The notes below the pieces were generated by a model. That model saw only the letters and a program-made list of their open reading frames with translations, was not told the origin of the DNA and ran no database searches. From Glutamicibacter sp. PS (GTDB lineage: Bacteria > Actinomycetota > Actinomycetes > Actinomycetales > Micrococcaceae): a DNA stretch of 64,000 nt. The position numbers were made by a program, and so were the translations under genes. This document shows, in pieces, positions 29,945-38,854 of this stretch (the stretch's first letter is position 1; every line of letters starts with the position of its first letter). The stretch is from contig JANCMB010000001.1 of NCBI GenBank assembly GCA_031317595.1, forward strand, positions 1,544,971-1,608,970. The letters are read 5' to 3'.

Positions 29945-31456
29945 TTAGAACCTCGACGATCCGCCGGCGCCCGAAAAGCTGCCGCCGGAGTAGCCGCTGG
30001 ATACCGACCCGGAAGAGCTAGAGGACTGACGAGAATGATCTACCGCGATGGTTGCCCCTGTGTAGCCAGCGTTGTAGCTGCCCACGTTCCAGTACAGGAT
30101 TCCGAGATTCAAGAGATCCAGTACGGTTCCGCCGCGTTGGCCTTGGCCGACAGTGGAATAACGGGTGAGTTCCATTTCCTTGCGCATCTGTTCCTTCTAC
30201 TCTTCATTCTGCGCATAGGCTTCGATGTGAGCCTTGCCAAAGTCATCCAAACACTCCGTCAGCCCGTGTCGGAGCTTTGAGAGTTGATCCACGGCCGCGT
30301 CAACATCGATCCGTTCAGCCTTCAATTGGGTGCCGATCGATTCGAGCGATTGCGTTGTGCTCTCCCGGTACGAGGCGACCGCCGCAGCACAGCCCTGCAA
30401 TTCCGGCCCAACGTCATCGATCAGCGTGGAGATTTGGGCACGATCGTCTGCCAGCGGTTTCGTCTGCGCGCGCCAAGCTTCTTCCCACGAGGCCGAACGC
30501 GCGCAAAGCGCGGCGGCAGCGATGATGGCGTCATCGGTCAGATCAAGTTTTCGCGCGTCAGTTTTGAAATTCTTGGCGGCGTCCACACCTCGGCCAGAGA
30601 AACAGTAATTCATCCCCGCTGCGTCCAACTCGGCTTGCGAGTCAAAGGATTCACGACACGTTGACATGAAGTCGGCAAAGCGGCGTTCAAGCTCCGCGGC
30701 GTGGATCGATCCGGTGGGCAGGATCTTGGCGGCGATTTCCGTCTCTTCCAAGTCTATGGTGACGTTAGTGAGATGCTCGGTCCCGCTCTGTAATTCCTGG
30801 GCGAAATTCCTGCGTCGCGACGAACGCATCGCAACCGAGAATACCCGGACAATACCAGTGCCGCCGCCTCCTGTCGCGACAGTCCACCAAAGTCCGGGGC
30901 TTTCGTACCACGGCCGATTTGCGGTCTTCGAAGCCTTGTCGACCACTGCGATCACACCATCGGCCCACCGCGATAAGTTGAAGTCGCCTTACCCGGCTTC
31001 ATGGATACCCTCCATTTGGCTAGTGGTGACTTTGCCATCCACGCCAAAGTACGTGCCAATTTGACCGTCGCCATGACCCTTTTCCGACAGCGTGATGATC
31101 AGCAGCCCGTCGGCCCAGTAGTCGCCATAGTCCTCTGCCCTGGCCGGGTTCCACTCCGGATAAGTCTTCCGGGAAAATTCGAGCGCTTTGGTATTAACGT
31201 CATGGGAGTAGTTGCCTCCGCGCGTGTACCCCGCGACGTTAGTCGGTACGTTGAGATCTATTTTTTCAAAGGCATCCAGGAGCCGGCCGCGATTAATCAC
31301 GTGGGCGGTATCGTCAAGACTGACCGTCCCCAGATTCGCACCGGCATGAATCTGCACTCCGGAGTCCGCGAAGGCCGGAGCTACCACGTTCAGCAGGCCG
31401 AAGGATAGGACGGTCAGCCCGCTGACGAGCCGCCTGGCCAGATTGATTCGTGCCAT
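29945..31456 (-). pseudogene. DUF5129/TPM-like secreted protein with two in-frame stops
   Basis: One open frame of about 504 codons interrupted by TAA at 30989-30991 and TAG at 30197-30199, with no frameshift. Joined, it parallels the intact protein at 33469-34989 from signal peptide to tail. Shared stretches are EDYGDYWADG, GDGQIGTYFG, RPWY-SP-LW, ELERRFADF, RAQT, KAERIDVD and the end GGSSRF. The first stop replaces a Tyr position of the paralogue (IHEAGY), and the second a residue just before EQMR. The N-terminus is a signal peptide ending AFADS. Read as a recently disabled duplicate; stop readthrough or a basecalling problem is less likely. Confidence 0.8.
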
Positions 31457-31742
31457 GTTCGCTTCTCCTCAGGACCGGTGCTGGATGGATGTTGAACGAC
31501 CACTCAGACCCAGTTTATTGATCTAAAGGGATTTTTGACGCGGCGGCTATTGACGGGCCGCGCCAGCTCGCTATTGCTGGACGCATTCCACTATGGCAGA
31601 TCGAACTATTCATTGCTTTAGGCAGCGGTGCCAGCGACGTGATGCATAGCTCAGAACTAGGGGGCCATGAGTTACCGTCAATGCGCAGTGCTCTTATGTA
31701 GTCTCTTATTCATATTTTGTAAATTCGAGGTAGAGATGAGAC
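31457..31742. other. Intergenic region between divergent genes
   Basis: About 285 bases between the disabled DUF5129-like gene and the lipoprotein gene. It is AT-richer near the lipoprotein start. I see no gene or clear hairpin; promoters for both flanking genes are presumably here. Confidence 0.3.
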
Positions 31743-32306
31743 ATGAGATCAATGCTTTCACTACGGACCGGCGCGAAGGCCGGGTCTATGGCGCTGGCAT
31801 GCGCCCTACCGTTATTCCTCGTCGCATGCGCGGACTCCCCGGCCGACCCCTTGGTTAACAGTTCGACCAGCAACGGAACACCGGGGAGTTCTGATGGCTT
31901 TTCTGAGGTCCAAGCAGTATACGAGGCCTTTGACCCCTCCCGACTCACCGAATTCACCGAGAAACGCAATGAAGAATCTTCTGCCGCGAATTTGGTCTTC
32001 GTTGCCCAAGGCTTACTCGGGCCTGATAGAGCATTGATCATCCCGACGACTCAGGGAGTGGACGGAAAATCACTACTTGTCTCGTACATATGCCGCTCGT
32101 CAGGTAAACCGGGGACCCGGTGGGGCGTTGACTTCACCATCGATTCTGAACCCTTGCACTCAGGCATCCAGTCAGAAGCTTGCACAGAAAACTCAGTCGA
32201 AATGTTCACCACCAGAGCATTGAGCCCGACCGAATGGCCGGACACCCTAGAGTCACTGGGCCACGTTGAGCTCGCTGTGTCCGTTTTCGAGGTTGAAGGA
32301 GACTAA
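31743..32306 (+). CDS. Putative lipoprotein
   Basis: 187 residues. The N-terminus has a positive patch, a hydrophobic stretch and a lipobox LFLVAC with the lipidated Cys at about residue 29, followed by a Ser/Thr/Asn-rich linker. A GAGGTAGAG ribosome site precedes the ATG. Two later Cys residues (ICRSSG and SEACTE) could form a disulfide. No known family was recognised. It is alone on the plus strand between the broken gene and the GNAT gene. Confidence 0.7.
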   Translation: MRSMLSLRTGAKAGSMALACALPLFLVACADSPADPLVNSSTSNGTPGSSDGFSEVQAVYEAFDPSRLTEFTEKRNEESSAANLVFVAQGLLGPDRALIIPTTQGVDGKSLLVSYICRSSGKPGTRWGVDFTIDSEPLHSGIQSEACTENSVEMFTTRALSPTEWPDTLESLGHVELAVSVFEVEGD

Positions 32307-32498
32307 GGAATCCTGAGCAAAATTGTCCCGCTAGATGAACCCTTGCGTTGTCCATGCATCCGCCGCTCACTATTCGAGCCCGGCTCAACTACATCCGATG
32401 CGCTCAACTGTGTTGCTCGAAGCGTCGCGCACCATGGCCGATCGACACATGGGGTCAAGGGTAAGAAAAGCACAACGATGCCCCGTAGGCTAGGTGAC

Positions 32499-32972
32499 AT
32501 GTCACAGAGCGAACTGACCCTGCGCGAGATTAGGCCTTCGGATGCCGACTTCATTTACTCTCTAGCCTCCGATGCTCGGGTGACCGCCTTCGTGGGCGAC
32601 GGGCAACCGTGGAGCGAAGAATTCACGATGAAACGCCTGAACCAGGCGGTACAGGACGAGCACATCTATTGGCTACTGGCTCTCGTCAATCGGATTCCTA
32701 TTGGGCTTTTCGTCGCAAGCGACACCGGTAGCGGAGTGGAAATCGGCTATTGGGTCCGCCCCGAGAACTGGGGACAAGGAGTGGCCGGACGCATGCTGAA
32801 TGCCGGGCTACCGCTCGTCGCAGACCGCTTCCCCGAAACGGACTTGCTGGCACGGGTGCACGAACAGAACACCGCCTCACTGAAGCTACTCGAACGTCGC
32901 GGGTTTCGGCGTGGGCACACCGATGATCAACGCATCATGACCCTGCACCGAGCGGCGCAGCCTCGCGCATAA
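32499..32972 (+). CDS. GNAT-family N-acetyltransferase
   Basis: 157 residues from the ATG at 32499, which starts MSQSELTLREIRPSDADF, a typical GNAT opening; an in-frame ATG at 32478 is an alternative. The acetyl-CoA loop appears as WVRPENWGQGVAGRML, and the C-terminal part as EQNTASLKLLERRGFRR, as in RimJ/RimL-type acetyltransferases. Substrate unknown. Its 3' end overlaps the convergent DUF2975 gene by 87 bases. Confidence 0.78.
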   Translation: MSQSELTLREIRPSDADFIYSLASDARVTAFVGDGQPWSEEFTMKRLNQAVQDEHIYWLLALVNRIPIGLFVASDTGSGVEIGYWVRPENWGQGVAGRMLNAGLPLVADRFPETDLLARVHEQNTASLKLLERRGFRRGHTDDQRIMTLHRAAQPRA

Positions 32973-33389
32973 CCGCCACAACAATCCACACACCGCCCCT
33001 CCGACGGCAAGATCTGCGGCGGCAAGCAAGACGAATCCCGGGCCACCAACCGACACCACGAACAACAGGTGCCCGATGGTGACCACTGGAAGAGTGGTGG
33101 CTAGGACCGCGCAAGTCAGGGCCAGTCGCGCCCAGAGTCGATCAGCGGGCACCGCCACCCGACCCCGCAACCGCTTCCTAACGAGTACGCCCAGGGCCAG
33201 AATCATGACCTGCACCGCGGCCAACGCGATCACCCCTGCAACGCTGTACGGTACAGCGAGATGCTCGACCTCCCACAATCCCGTGGACATCTGCCGCGCC
33301 AATCCCGGAATCAGCACTTCCATGGCGCCCAGCAGGATCCACACCGAAGCAATCAACGGCCACATCAGGACATGAAGAAACTTTCTCAT
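32886..33389 (-). CDS. DUF2975-like membrane protein
   Basis: 167 residues with four hydrophobic segments (about 6-30, 46-70, 87-112 and 117-142). The layout and the ending of the last segment resemble DUF2975 proteins. Those usually sit beside a small XRE-type regulator, which is missing here. The last part of the gene is antisense to the GNAT gene over 87 bases. Function unknown. Confidence 0.6.
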   Translation of the reverse strand: MRKFLHVLMWPLIASVWILLGAMEVLIPGLARQMSTGLWEVEHLAVPYSVAGVIALAAVQVMILALGVLVRKRLRGRVAVPADRLWARLALTCAVLATTLPVVTIGHLLFVVSVGGPGFVLLAAADLAVGGAVCGLLWRLCARLRRSVQGHDALIIGVPTPKPATFE

Positions 33390-33468
33390 GCATCGATTAT
33401 CAGCATGAATCTATCGTTAATCAATAGATTTCACCGTCCGTCGACGATGGCCGACGAGATAATGCCTC

Positions 33469-34989
33469 CTAGAACCTCGACGATCCGCCCGATCCCGAGA
33501 AGCTGCCTCCCCCGGAGTAACCATGGGAAATTCCCCCGCTGGAGGAACTGGCCGACTGCCGTGAGCTCTCCACCGCACTGACTCCGGAACTGTATCCAAC
33601 GTTGTAAGCCTGAACCCGCCAGAACAGATCAGCCGGTGAAATGACGTCAAGAATGGATCCGCCGCCACGCATTCGTGTCCGGTTATTTGCGCTGCGTGCC
33701 TCACGCAGCTTGTCACGCATTTGCTCACGCTCGGATTCCGTTTCGGCATAGCTTTCGATCTGCACCTTGGCGTATTCGTCGAGCCGCGCGGTCAATCGCT
33801 CACGCAACCCCCGCAACCGGTCCAACGCAGTGTCCACGTCGATACGCTCGGCTTTCAGTTCGGTGCCGGTCCGTTCAACGACCGCACGGGCTTCTGCACC
33901 AAAGGATTGCAGGGCCGCAAACGCGCTTTGCAGTTGTTCTTCCCCCTCGGAGGGCAGGTTGCCGAGTTCGTCAAGATCCTCCAGGATCGGCGCCGTTTGG
34001 GCACGCCACGCGTCTTCCCAAGTGGACGAGCGGGTATACAGTGCCGCGGCGGCGGTGATCGCATCATCCGTGGCATCCAATTCTTGAGCTGTCTCGCGGA
34101 ACTTCTTGGCGCGCTGCCCCGCGGCGCTAGAAGATCGAGCCTTCTTATCCATGGCTAGCAGCTCTTGTTGCTCGTCGAAACTCGTACGGTACTTCTCGGT
34201 GAAGTCGGCGAAACGACGCTCCAGATCGGCGGCGTGCCGCGAGCCGGTAGGCAACGTGCGGGCCGATAATTCGGTGACTTCCAGATCCATCGTGACGCGT
34301 GTGAGGTGCTCACTACCGGCCGACAGTTCGGCGGCGAAACTCTGCCGTCGGTGTGCCCGTACCAGGAGTACCGCCCCGGCGGTCACGCCCGCACCACCGC
34401 CAAGTACACCTGCGGTGATCCACAGCGCTGGGGATTTGTACCAAGGGCGGTTCATCACCGCCGCCCCCTTGTCGGCGACCGCGATCACCCCGTCGGTCCA
34501 CCTCGCCTGATTGAAATCCTCGTAGCCCGCCTCGTGAATCGACCGCATTTGGCCATCGCCAACCTTACGGTCCTCACCAAAGTACGTGCCAATCTGCCCG
34601 TCACCGGGACCTTCGACCGAGAGGGTAATAATGAAATACCCGTCGGCCCAGTAATCGCCGTAGTCCTCCGGGTCGGCCGAAATCCACTCCGGGTGCGCAC
34701 TCTTGGCGTAGGTCAGCGTTTCGGTGTTGATGTCGTCGGAATACTCTCCTTCACGGCTATAGATGGCGACCTTGGTCGGTTCATAGAAGCTGATTTCGGC
34801 GAGCGCGTCGCGCAGCTTCTCGTCGTTGAGTACTAGGGCCTCATCATCGATGGAGACCGAAACGAGGTTGTTGGAGGCAGCCTGCGCCGAGGTGTCCTGA
34901 GCCGCGGCAGAAGGTAGCGCCGCCACGGAGCTGAACACCATGAGCGTAGCGGCCGAGCCAAGCCGAGCGATCTTTGACAGACGGTTCAT
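33469..34989 (-). CDS. DUF5129/TPM-like secreted membrane-anchored protein
   Basis: 506 residues from the ATG at 34989, which has AAGGGG upstream; an in-frame codon at 35016 is less likely. Signal peptide 1-31 (SVAALPSAAAQD). A TPM-like domain follows with DYGDYWADGYFIITLS and GDGQIGTYFGEDR. A membrane segment comes next (ALWITAGVLGGGAGVTAG), then a long coiled-coil-like stretch with KAERIDVDTALDRL. The C-terminus is Ser/Gly-rich and ends GGSSRF. Likely a cell-surface protein; no activity known. It is the intact partner of the broken copy at 29945-31456. Confidence 0.75.
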   Translation of the reverse strand: MNRLSKIARLGSAATLMVFSSVAALPSAAAQDTSAQAASNNLVSVSIDDEALVLNDEKLRDALAEISFYEPTKVAIYSREGEYSDDINTETLTYAKSAHPEWISADPEDYGDYWADGYFIITLSVEGPGDGQIGTYFGEDRKVGDGQMRSIHEAGYEDFNQARWTDGVIAVADKGAAVMNRPWYKSPALWITAGVLGGGAGVTAGAVLLVRAHRRQSFAAELSAGSEHLTRVTMDLEVTELSARTLPTGSRHAADLERRFADFTEKYRTSFDEQQELLAMDKKARSSSAAGQRAKKFRETAQELDATDDAITAAAALYTRSSTWEDAWRAQTAPILEDLDELGNLPSEGEEQLQSAFAALQSFGAEARAVVERTGTELKAERIDVDTALDRLRGLRERLTARLDEYAKVQIESYAETESEREQMRDKLREARSANNRTRMRGGGSILDVISPADLFWRVQAYNVGYSSGVSAVESSRQSASSSSGGISHGYSGGGSFSGSGGSSRF

Positions 34990-35083
34990 CGGGGCCCCTT
35001 CTGCGTGCCGAAGCACGTCGAATAAATCCGAACGTTAGCTTAGTTGCCATCCTAGCCGCTGGCAGCCGGGCTATGCTGAGTCA

Positions 35084-35458
35084 ATGATTGACTTTTCGAA
35101 TGCGTCTTTGCTGAAGCTCGGTCCGATTAACCCAGCCGATTTGGCCGAAGAGGTCGCGCCCCTGCTCGTGCCCGGCGAGGAAGTGCTGGCCGCTTTCAAG
35201 GGCGTACGCGACTCGGTGGCGTTCACCGATAAGCGCATTATCGCCATCAACGTGCAGGGCCTGACCGGCAAGAAACGCGACTACACCTCTCTGCCCTACA
35301 CCAAGATCCAGTCCTTTAGTGTCGAGACCGCCGGAACCTTCGACCTGGATTCGGAGCTCGACCTGTGGTTTAGCGGGCTGGGAATGGTGCGCTTCGAGTT
35401 CAAGGGGAAGGTGGACGTTCGCGCCTTGGCACAGCTGATCGCCACGAAGGTTCTCTAG
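35084..35458 (+). CDS. PH-domain protein (bacterial bPH type)
   Basis: 124 residues. It has the bacterial PH pattern LLVPGEEVLAAFKGVRDSVAFTDKR-type start, then LPYTKIQSFSVETAGTFDLD and LWFSGLGMVRFEF. No membrane segment or signal peptide, so cytosolic. Bacterial PH proteins form ring oligomers; their roles are mostly unknown. It is divergent from the DUF5129-like gene. Confidence 0.85.
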   Translation: MIDFSNASLLKLGPINPADLAEEVAPLLVPGEEVLAAFKGVRDSVAFTDKRIIAINVQGLTGKKRDYTSLPYTKIQSFSVETAGTFDLDSELDLWFSGLGMVRFEFKGKVDVRALAQLIATKVL

Positions 35459-35518
35459 CACCGTTAGCTGCACAACATCGATACACCGCTCTCTGCGGCT
35501 CACGGTATTATTGGGAGA

Positions 35519-36040
35519 ATGACTAGCATTGACGATTCCGGTATCGACGTCCTCCCAGAGCCAGAGCGCGAGGTGCTCACCTGGGACACCTTCGGCGAAG
35601 CATCCCGTGAACTTGCGCAGACCGTTGTTGACAGTGGCTTCGAACCCGACGTCGTGGTGGCCATCGCCCGTGGTGGATTGCTGCTGGCCGGTTCCATCTC
35701 CTACGCACTGGGCGTCAAGGCCTGTGGTGCCTTGAACGTCGAGTTCTACACCGGTATCGGCACCGTGCTGCCCGAGCCGGTGGTCTTGCCTCCGATGCTC
35801 GACGAGGGACACCTGCGCGATAAGAAGGTCCTCTTGGTCGACGACGTCTCCGACTCGGGCCGCACCCTGGCCAAGGTCGTTGACCTCATCGGTAACTGGG
35901 GCGCCGAAGTAAAGACCGTCTGCCTCTACACCAAGCCGCGGACCATTCTTGCCCCGGATTTCGAGTGGCGTCGGACCGACAAGTGGATCACCTTCCCGTG
36001 GTCGGCACTGCCGCCGGTGACCGCAGCGACCAAAGCTTAA
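35519..36040 (+). CDS. Phosphoribosyltransferase-family protein
   Basis: 173 residues. The PRPP-binding motif is VLLVDDVSDSGRTLAKV, and the N-terminal VVAIARGGLLLAG loop is also typical of type I phosphoribosyltransferases. The hood region resembles xanthine/guanine-type enzymes (KTVCLYTKPRT), but the substrate cannot be fixed. Possibly purine salvage. It ends just before a strong bidirectional hairpin. Confidence 0.82.
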   Translation: MTSIDDSGIDVLPEPEREVLTWDTFGEASRELAQTVVDSGFEPDVVVAIARGGLLLAGSISYALGVKACGALNVEFYTGIGTVLPEPVVLPPMLDEGHLRDKKVLLVDDVSDSGRTLAKVVDLIGNWGAEVKTVCLYTKPRTILAPDFEWRRTDKWITFPWSALPPVTAATKA

Positions 36041-36060
36041 TCGTTTCTAGCCCCACAGCA

Positions 36061-36094
36061 GATGGTGGCGGTGCTTGCGGGCACCGCCACCATC
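36061..36094. terminator. Bidirectional hairpin terminator
   Basis: A perfect 14-bp stem gatggtggcggtgc (36061-36074) and its complement (36081-36094), with a 6-base loop, lies between the convergent phosphoribosyltransferase and MFS genes. A short T-rich run follows on the plus strand. Confidence 0.7.
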
Positions 36095-36132
36095 TCTCGT
36101 TAAATCCCCTTACTCTGAGCCTCGGCGCTTGC

Positions 36133-37389
36133 TTAGTGCCGCGCGCGCCGCTGCCGCAGTAGCGCCAGCGAACCAATGGACAGTGCCGCGGCCAAAGGAA
36201 TGCCCGCGGAAAGAGCCATCGCCCCCTGCGGTCCGGTCAATTCAATCACCCACCCCAGTAGCGGACCACCCAAGGCTTGGCCACCGATCGCGATGAGAAT
36301 GTAAAGGGACATCACCCGTCCGCGAATATAGCGTTCGGAACTTTGTTGCAAGGTGGTGTTCGCTGCCGTCCACATCAGAATGCTGCAGGCGGCGGCCGCG
36401 GCGATCAGCGACACGAAGATCCATTGGTTTCCCACGAAGGCGGCGATCAGTTTGAAGATCATGAATCCGACGGTAGCCAAGTAGACGCTGCGTAGCCGAA
36501 CCACACTACGACGCAGCGCAAGCAGGGCCCCGATCAGGGCGCCGGCTCCAAGGGCCGAGGTATAAAGGCCGTATCCCACACCGCCGGCCCCTGCCGCTTC
36601 GGCCATACTGGTCAGCAGCACCGGCCAGTTCAGCCCGATCAACGATACGAAGCACAGCAGCAACAGAGTCCAAATGATCGGTGGGCGCCGCACGCAGTAT
36701 CGCAGTGCCTCGGCAATCTGCCCCTTTGCCTTGGGCGCCGCGTGCCGCGCCTCCGCACGGGCAGCAATCTGCTTCAGCGCCAGCACATTGCCGGCGCTGA
36801 GCAGGGCCGCCGCCGCGAAGGCCCACCCCGGACCGAGGGGAATCATCAGCCCGCCGACCGCCGGCCCCAGCATGCTGCCGGTCTGAAAGATCGTGGAATT
36901 CATACTAATCGCGTTGGGCAAGCGTGCGGCATCCACCAGCTCGCCAACAAAAACCTGCTGGGCCGGACGTTCGACCACGGAGAGCACGCCCAGCACCGCC
37001 ACAGCAATGAAGATCGTGGCGACCCCTAGCCCACCGGTCAGACCGAGCACCGCCATAAGCAGGGCCACCACCGCGGCCCCGGATTGGGTGAATAACAGTA
37101 GCCGTCCGGTGGCATAACGGTCGGCGATCACCCCACCCCACATGCCCAATAGGAGGGTGGGGCCGAACTGGATCAGCACGAGGGCTCCGACCATCGCCGG
37201 GCTTCCGGTCAGTTCGAACACCAGCCAATCCTGCACAATGCGCTGGATCCACAAGGAAATCGTCGCCGCCAGTTGACCGGCGGCATAGACGCGAAAGGGC
37301 CGGCTGTGCAGTGCGGCCAGGGCTCCGGTCTCCCGCGTACGCGGTCCACGCCTCGGATGCACGCCCGCCCTGGGCCCTTGTCGTTTCAT
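36133..37389 (-). CDS. MFS transporter (DHA3-like exporter)
   Basis: About 418 residues from the ATG at 37389 (GGAAGG ten bases upstream; the GTG at 37407 is an alternative). Twelve hydrophobic segments can be seen. Typical MFS sequences are FRVYAAGQLAATISLWIQ at the N-terminus and GGVIADRYATGRLL in the 2-3 loop. The layout is that of enterobactin-exporter/drug-exporter types. Substrate unknown. Confidence 0.8.
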   Translation of the reverse strand: MKRQGPRAGVHPRRGPRTRETGALAALHSRPFRVYAAGQLAATISLWIQRIVQDWLVFELTGSPAMVGALVLIQFGPTLLLGMWGGVIADRYATGRLLLFTQSGAAVVALLMAVLGLTGGLGVATIFIAVAVLGVLSVVERPAQQVFVGELVDAARLPNAISMNSTIFQTGSMLGPAVGGLMIPLGPGWAFAAAALLSAGNVLALKQIAARAEARHAAPKAKGQIAEALRYCVRRPPIIWTLLLLCFVSLIGLNWPVLLTSMAEAAGAGGVGYGLYTSALGAGALIGALLALRRSVVRLRSVYLATVGFMIFKLIAAFVGNQWIFVSLIAAAAACSILMWTAANTTLQQSSERYIRGRVMSLYILIAIGGQALGGPLLGWVIELTGPQGAMALSAGIPLAAALSIGSLALLRQRRARH

Positions 37390-37485
37390 TCTGCTATTAC
37401 CTTCCACCTGTCATACGCCGCCGCTATGCCGACCCACCGGTCAATGCTAATGCCCGCGGCGGCGCTCCCATGAGCGGCAGGCGAA

Positions 37486-37983
37486 CTATGAAGCCGAGCC
37501 CGGTGCCTGATCCGAAATATCTGCCAAGGTGACCTCGAAGAGGCGGATCACATCATCGGCCGCCACGTTTAACCCCACTCCGTGCTCACCACCTCCGAGC
37601 GAAATTTGCCGCCCGACAATATGTGCATCGGCAATCACCGGAAGGATCGTACGGGTGCCGAAGGGAGTGATCGTGCCACGCTCATAGCCAGTAACCCGTT
37701 GGGCTTCGGCCGCATCCGGCATGGACAGGCGGTTGGTGCCCAACAATGCCCGCAGTTTGGTCCAGGAAAAACGCCGATCCCCCGGCACCAGAACCAGCAC
37801 ATAGTCGTCGGCGGCGCGACGCACCACGAGGGTCTTGAGTAGATCTGCGGTGCTGACGCCGCGAGCCTGCGCGGCTTCTTGCAAGCTGGCGACCGGCCCA
37901 TGGCGCGTCACCGAATACTCGATGGCCGCGGCCTGTACCGCGGCGATTGCCGGATTCTGTGGGGTCTTAGCGTCCGTACCCAC
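37486..37983 (-). CDS. YbaK/EbsC-family aminoacyl-tRNA deacylase
   Basis: 165 residues from the GTG at 37983. AGAGGAG sits six bases before this GTG, while the in-frame codon at 38028 would overlap the next gene. Motifs: LLKTLVVRR, GDRRFSWTKLRALLG and TPFGTRTILPV, as in the YbaK/prolyl-tRNA editing family that removes Cys or other wrongly attached amino acids. Follows the cyclase gene by 25 bases. Confidence 0.85.
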   Translation of the reverse strand: MGTDAKTPQNPAIAAVQAAAIEYSVTRHGPVASLQEAAQARGVSTADLLKTLVVRRAADDYVLVLVPGDRRFSWTKLRALLGTNRLSMPDAAEAQRVTGYERGTITPFGTRTILPVIADAHIVGRQISLGGGEHGVGLNVAADDVIRLFEVTLADISDQAPGSAS

Positions 37984-38008
37984 TGATGCTCCTCTCTGCG
38001 ACGCGCGT

Positions 38009-38689
38009 TTATTCGTCGCCCGCTGCACTCTGTCGCGTTAATACCGCGCGCACGGGCGACCCATCGACCCCGCGTAGCCTTAGGGGAAACGCGCTGAAGC
38101 GCCAGCCTGTTCCCGAGGCCCGATGCAACTGCGTGAGATTTTCGACGATCAGCCCGCCGGCGCCGAGGAAAACCTCATGCACCGGTAGTTGTACCGGTTC
38201 GGACTGTTCGACAATTGATGTCAGATCTGGGCTGAGCGTATCGACACCGAGCAGACGCACGCCGTGTTCCAGCAGAAACTCGGCGATCTCTGCCGCAAGG
38301 CTCGGGTGGCGTAAATACTCGTCCGTGCCGAAGTGGCGAGAGTATCCGGTGTGAAAGAGGACGACGGTTCCAGAACGGAGCCCGCTTAGCTGACTTCGCA
38401 CCGCGGCAAGACTGATCACCGATTGCGCGTCCGGTGCGTCAAGGTGCACGATACGTGCCGGGCCGGTGCAGTGCTCCAGTGGGATCCGGTCGATCGGAGA
38501 CCCTCCGGCGATCAGGTGCAACGGTGCATCCATATGCGTGCCGCTATGTGAGCCGAGGTGTAGCTCGGCAACCTCGAATCCGTCGGTTTCCAGTTCCGCG
38601 GCCCGTCGCAGCGTCACCTGCGGATCGCCTGGGTAGACCTGCATTCCGGTGTGGATGGGATGGCTGAGGTCGATCAGCTCCTGGCTCAC
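38009..38689 (-). CDS. Cyclase-family metal hydrolase (kynurenine-formamidase-like)
   Basis: 226 residues. The metal-binding motif is HSGTHMDAPLH (conserved HxGTHxDxPxH), and the N-terminus is ELIDLSHPIHTGMQVYPGDP. VDTLSPD and FLGAGG also follow the family. Members hydrolyse formamides or similar compounds; the substrate here is unknown. No other tryptophan-breakdown genes are nearby. Confidence 0.88.
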   Translation of the reverse strand: MSQELIDLSHPIHTGMQVYPGDPQVTLRRAAELETDGFEVAELHLGSHSGTHMDAPLHLIAGGSPIDRIPLEHCTGPARIVHLDAPDAQSVISLAAVRSQLSGLRSGTVVLFHTGYSRHFGTDEYLRHPSLAAEIAEFLLEHGVRLLGVDTLSPDLTSIVEQSEPVQLPVHEVFLGAGGLIVENLTQLHRASGTGWRFSAFPLRLRGVDGSPVRAVLTRQSAAGDE

Positions 38690-38793
38690 CGCTCTACCTG
38701 TACATGGTTCCGGGTCATAGAACCCATCGTATAACGCTGGGCCTGCACGGCTTCAACGGCGTACGGCGTGGGCGATGAACCGCTGGATACACA

Positions 38794-38832
38794 CAACGGG
38801 CCGCTAGTTCGTGCTGAACTACCGACCCGTTG
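38794..38832 (-). terminator. Probable terminator of pheST
   Basis: An imperfect 17-bp stem between caacgggccgctagttc (38794-38810) and gaactaccgacccgttg (38816-38832) with a 5-base loop, just downstream of pheT on the minus strand. No strong T run. Confidence 0.55.
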
Positions 38833-38854
38833 CAGTTAGGTGCGCTTACGTGGT

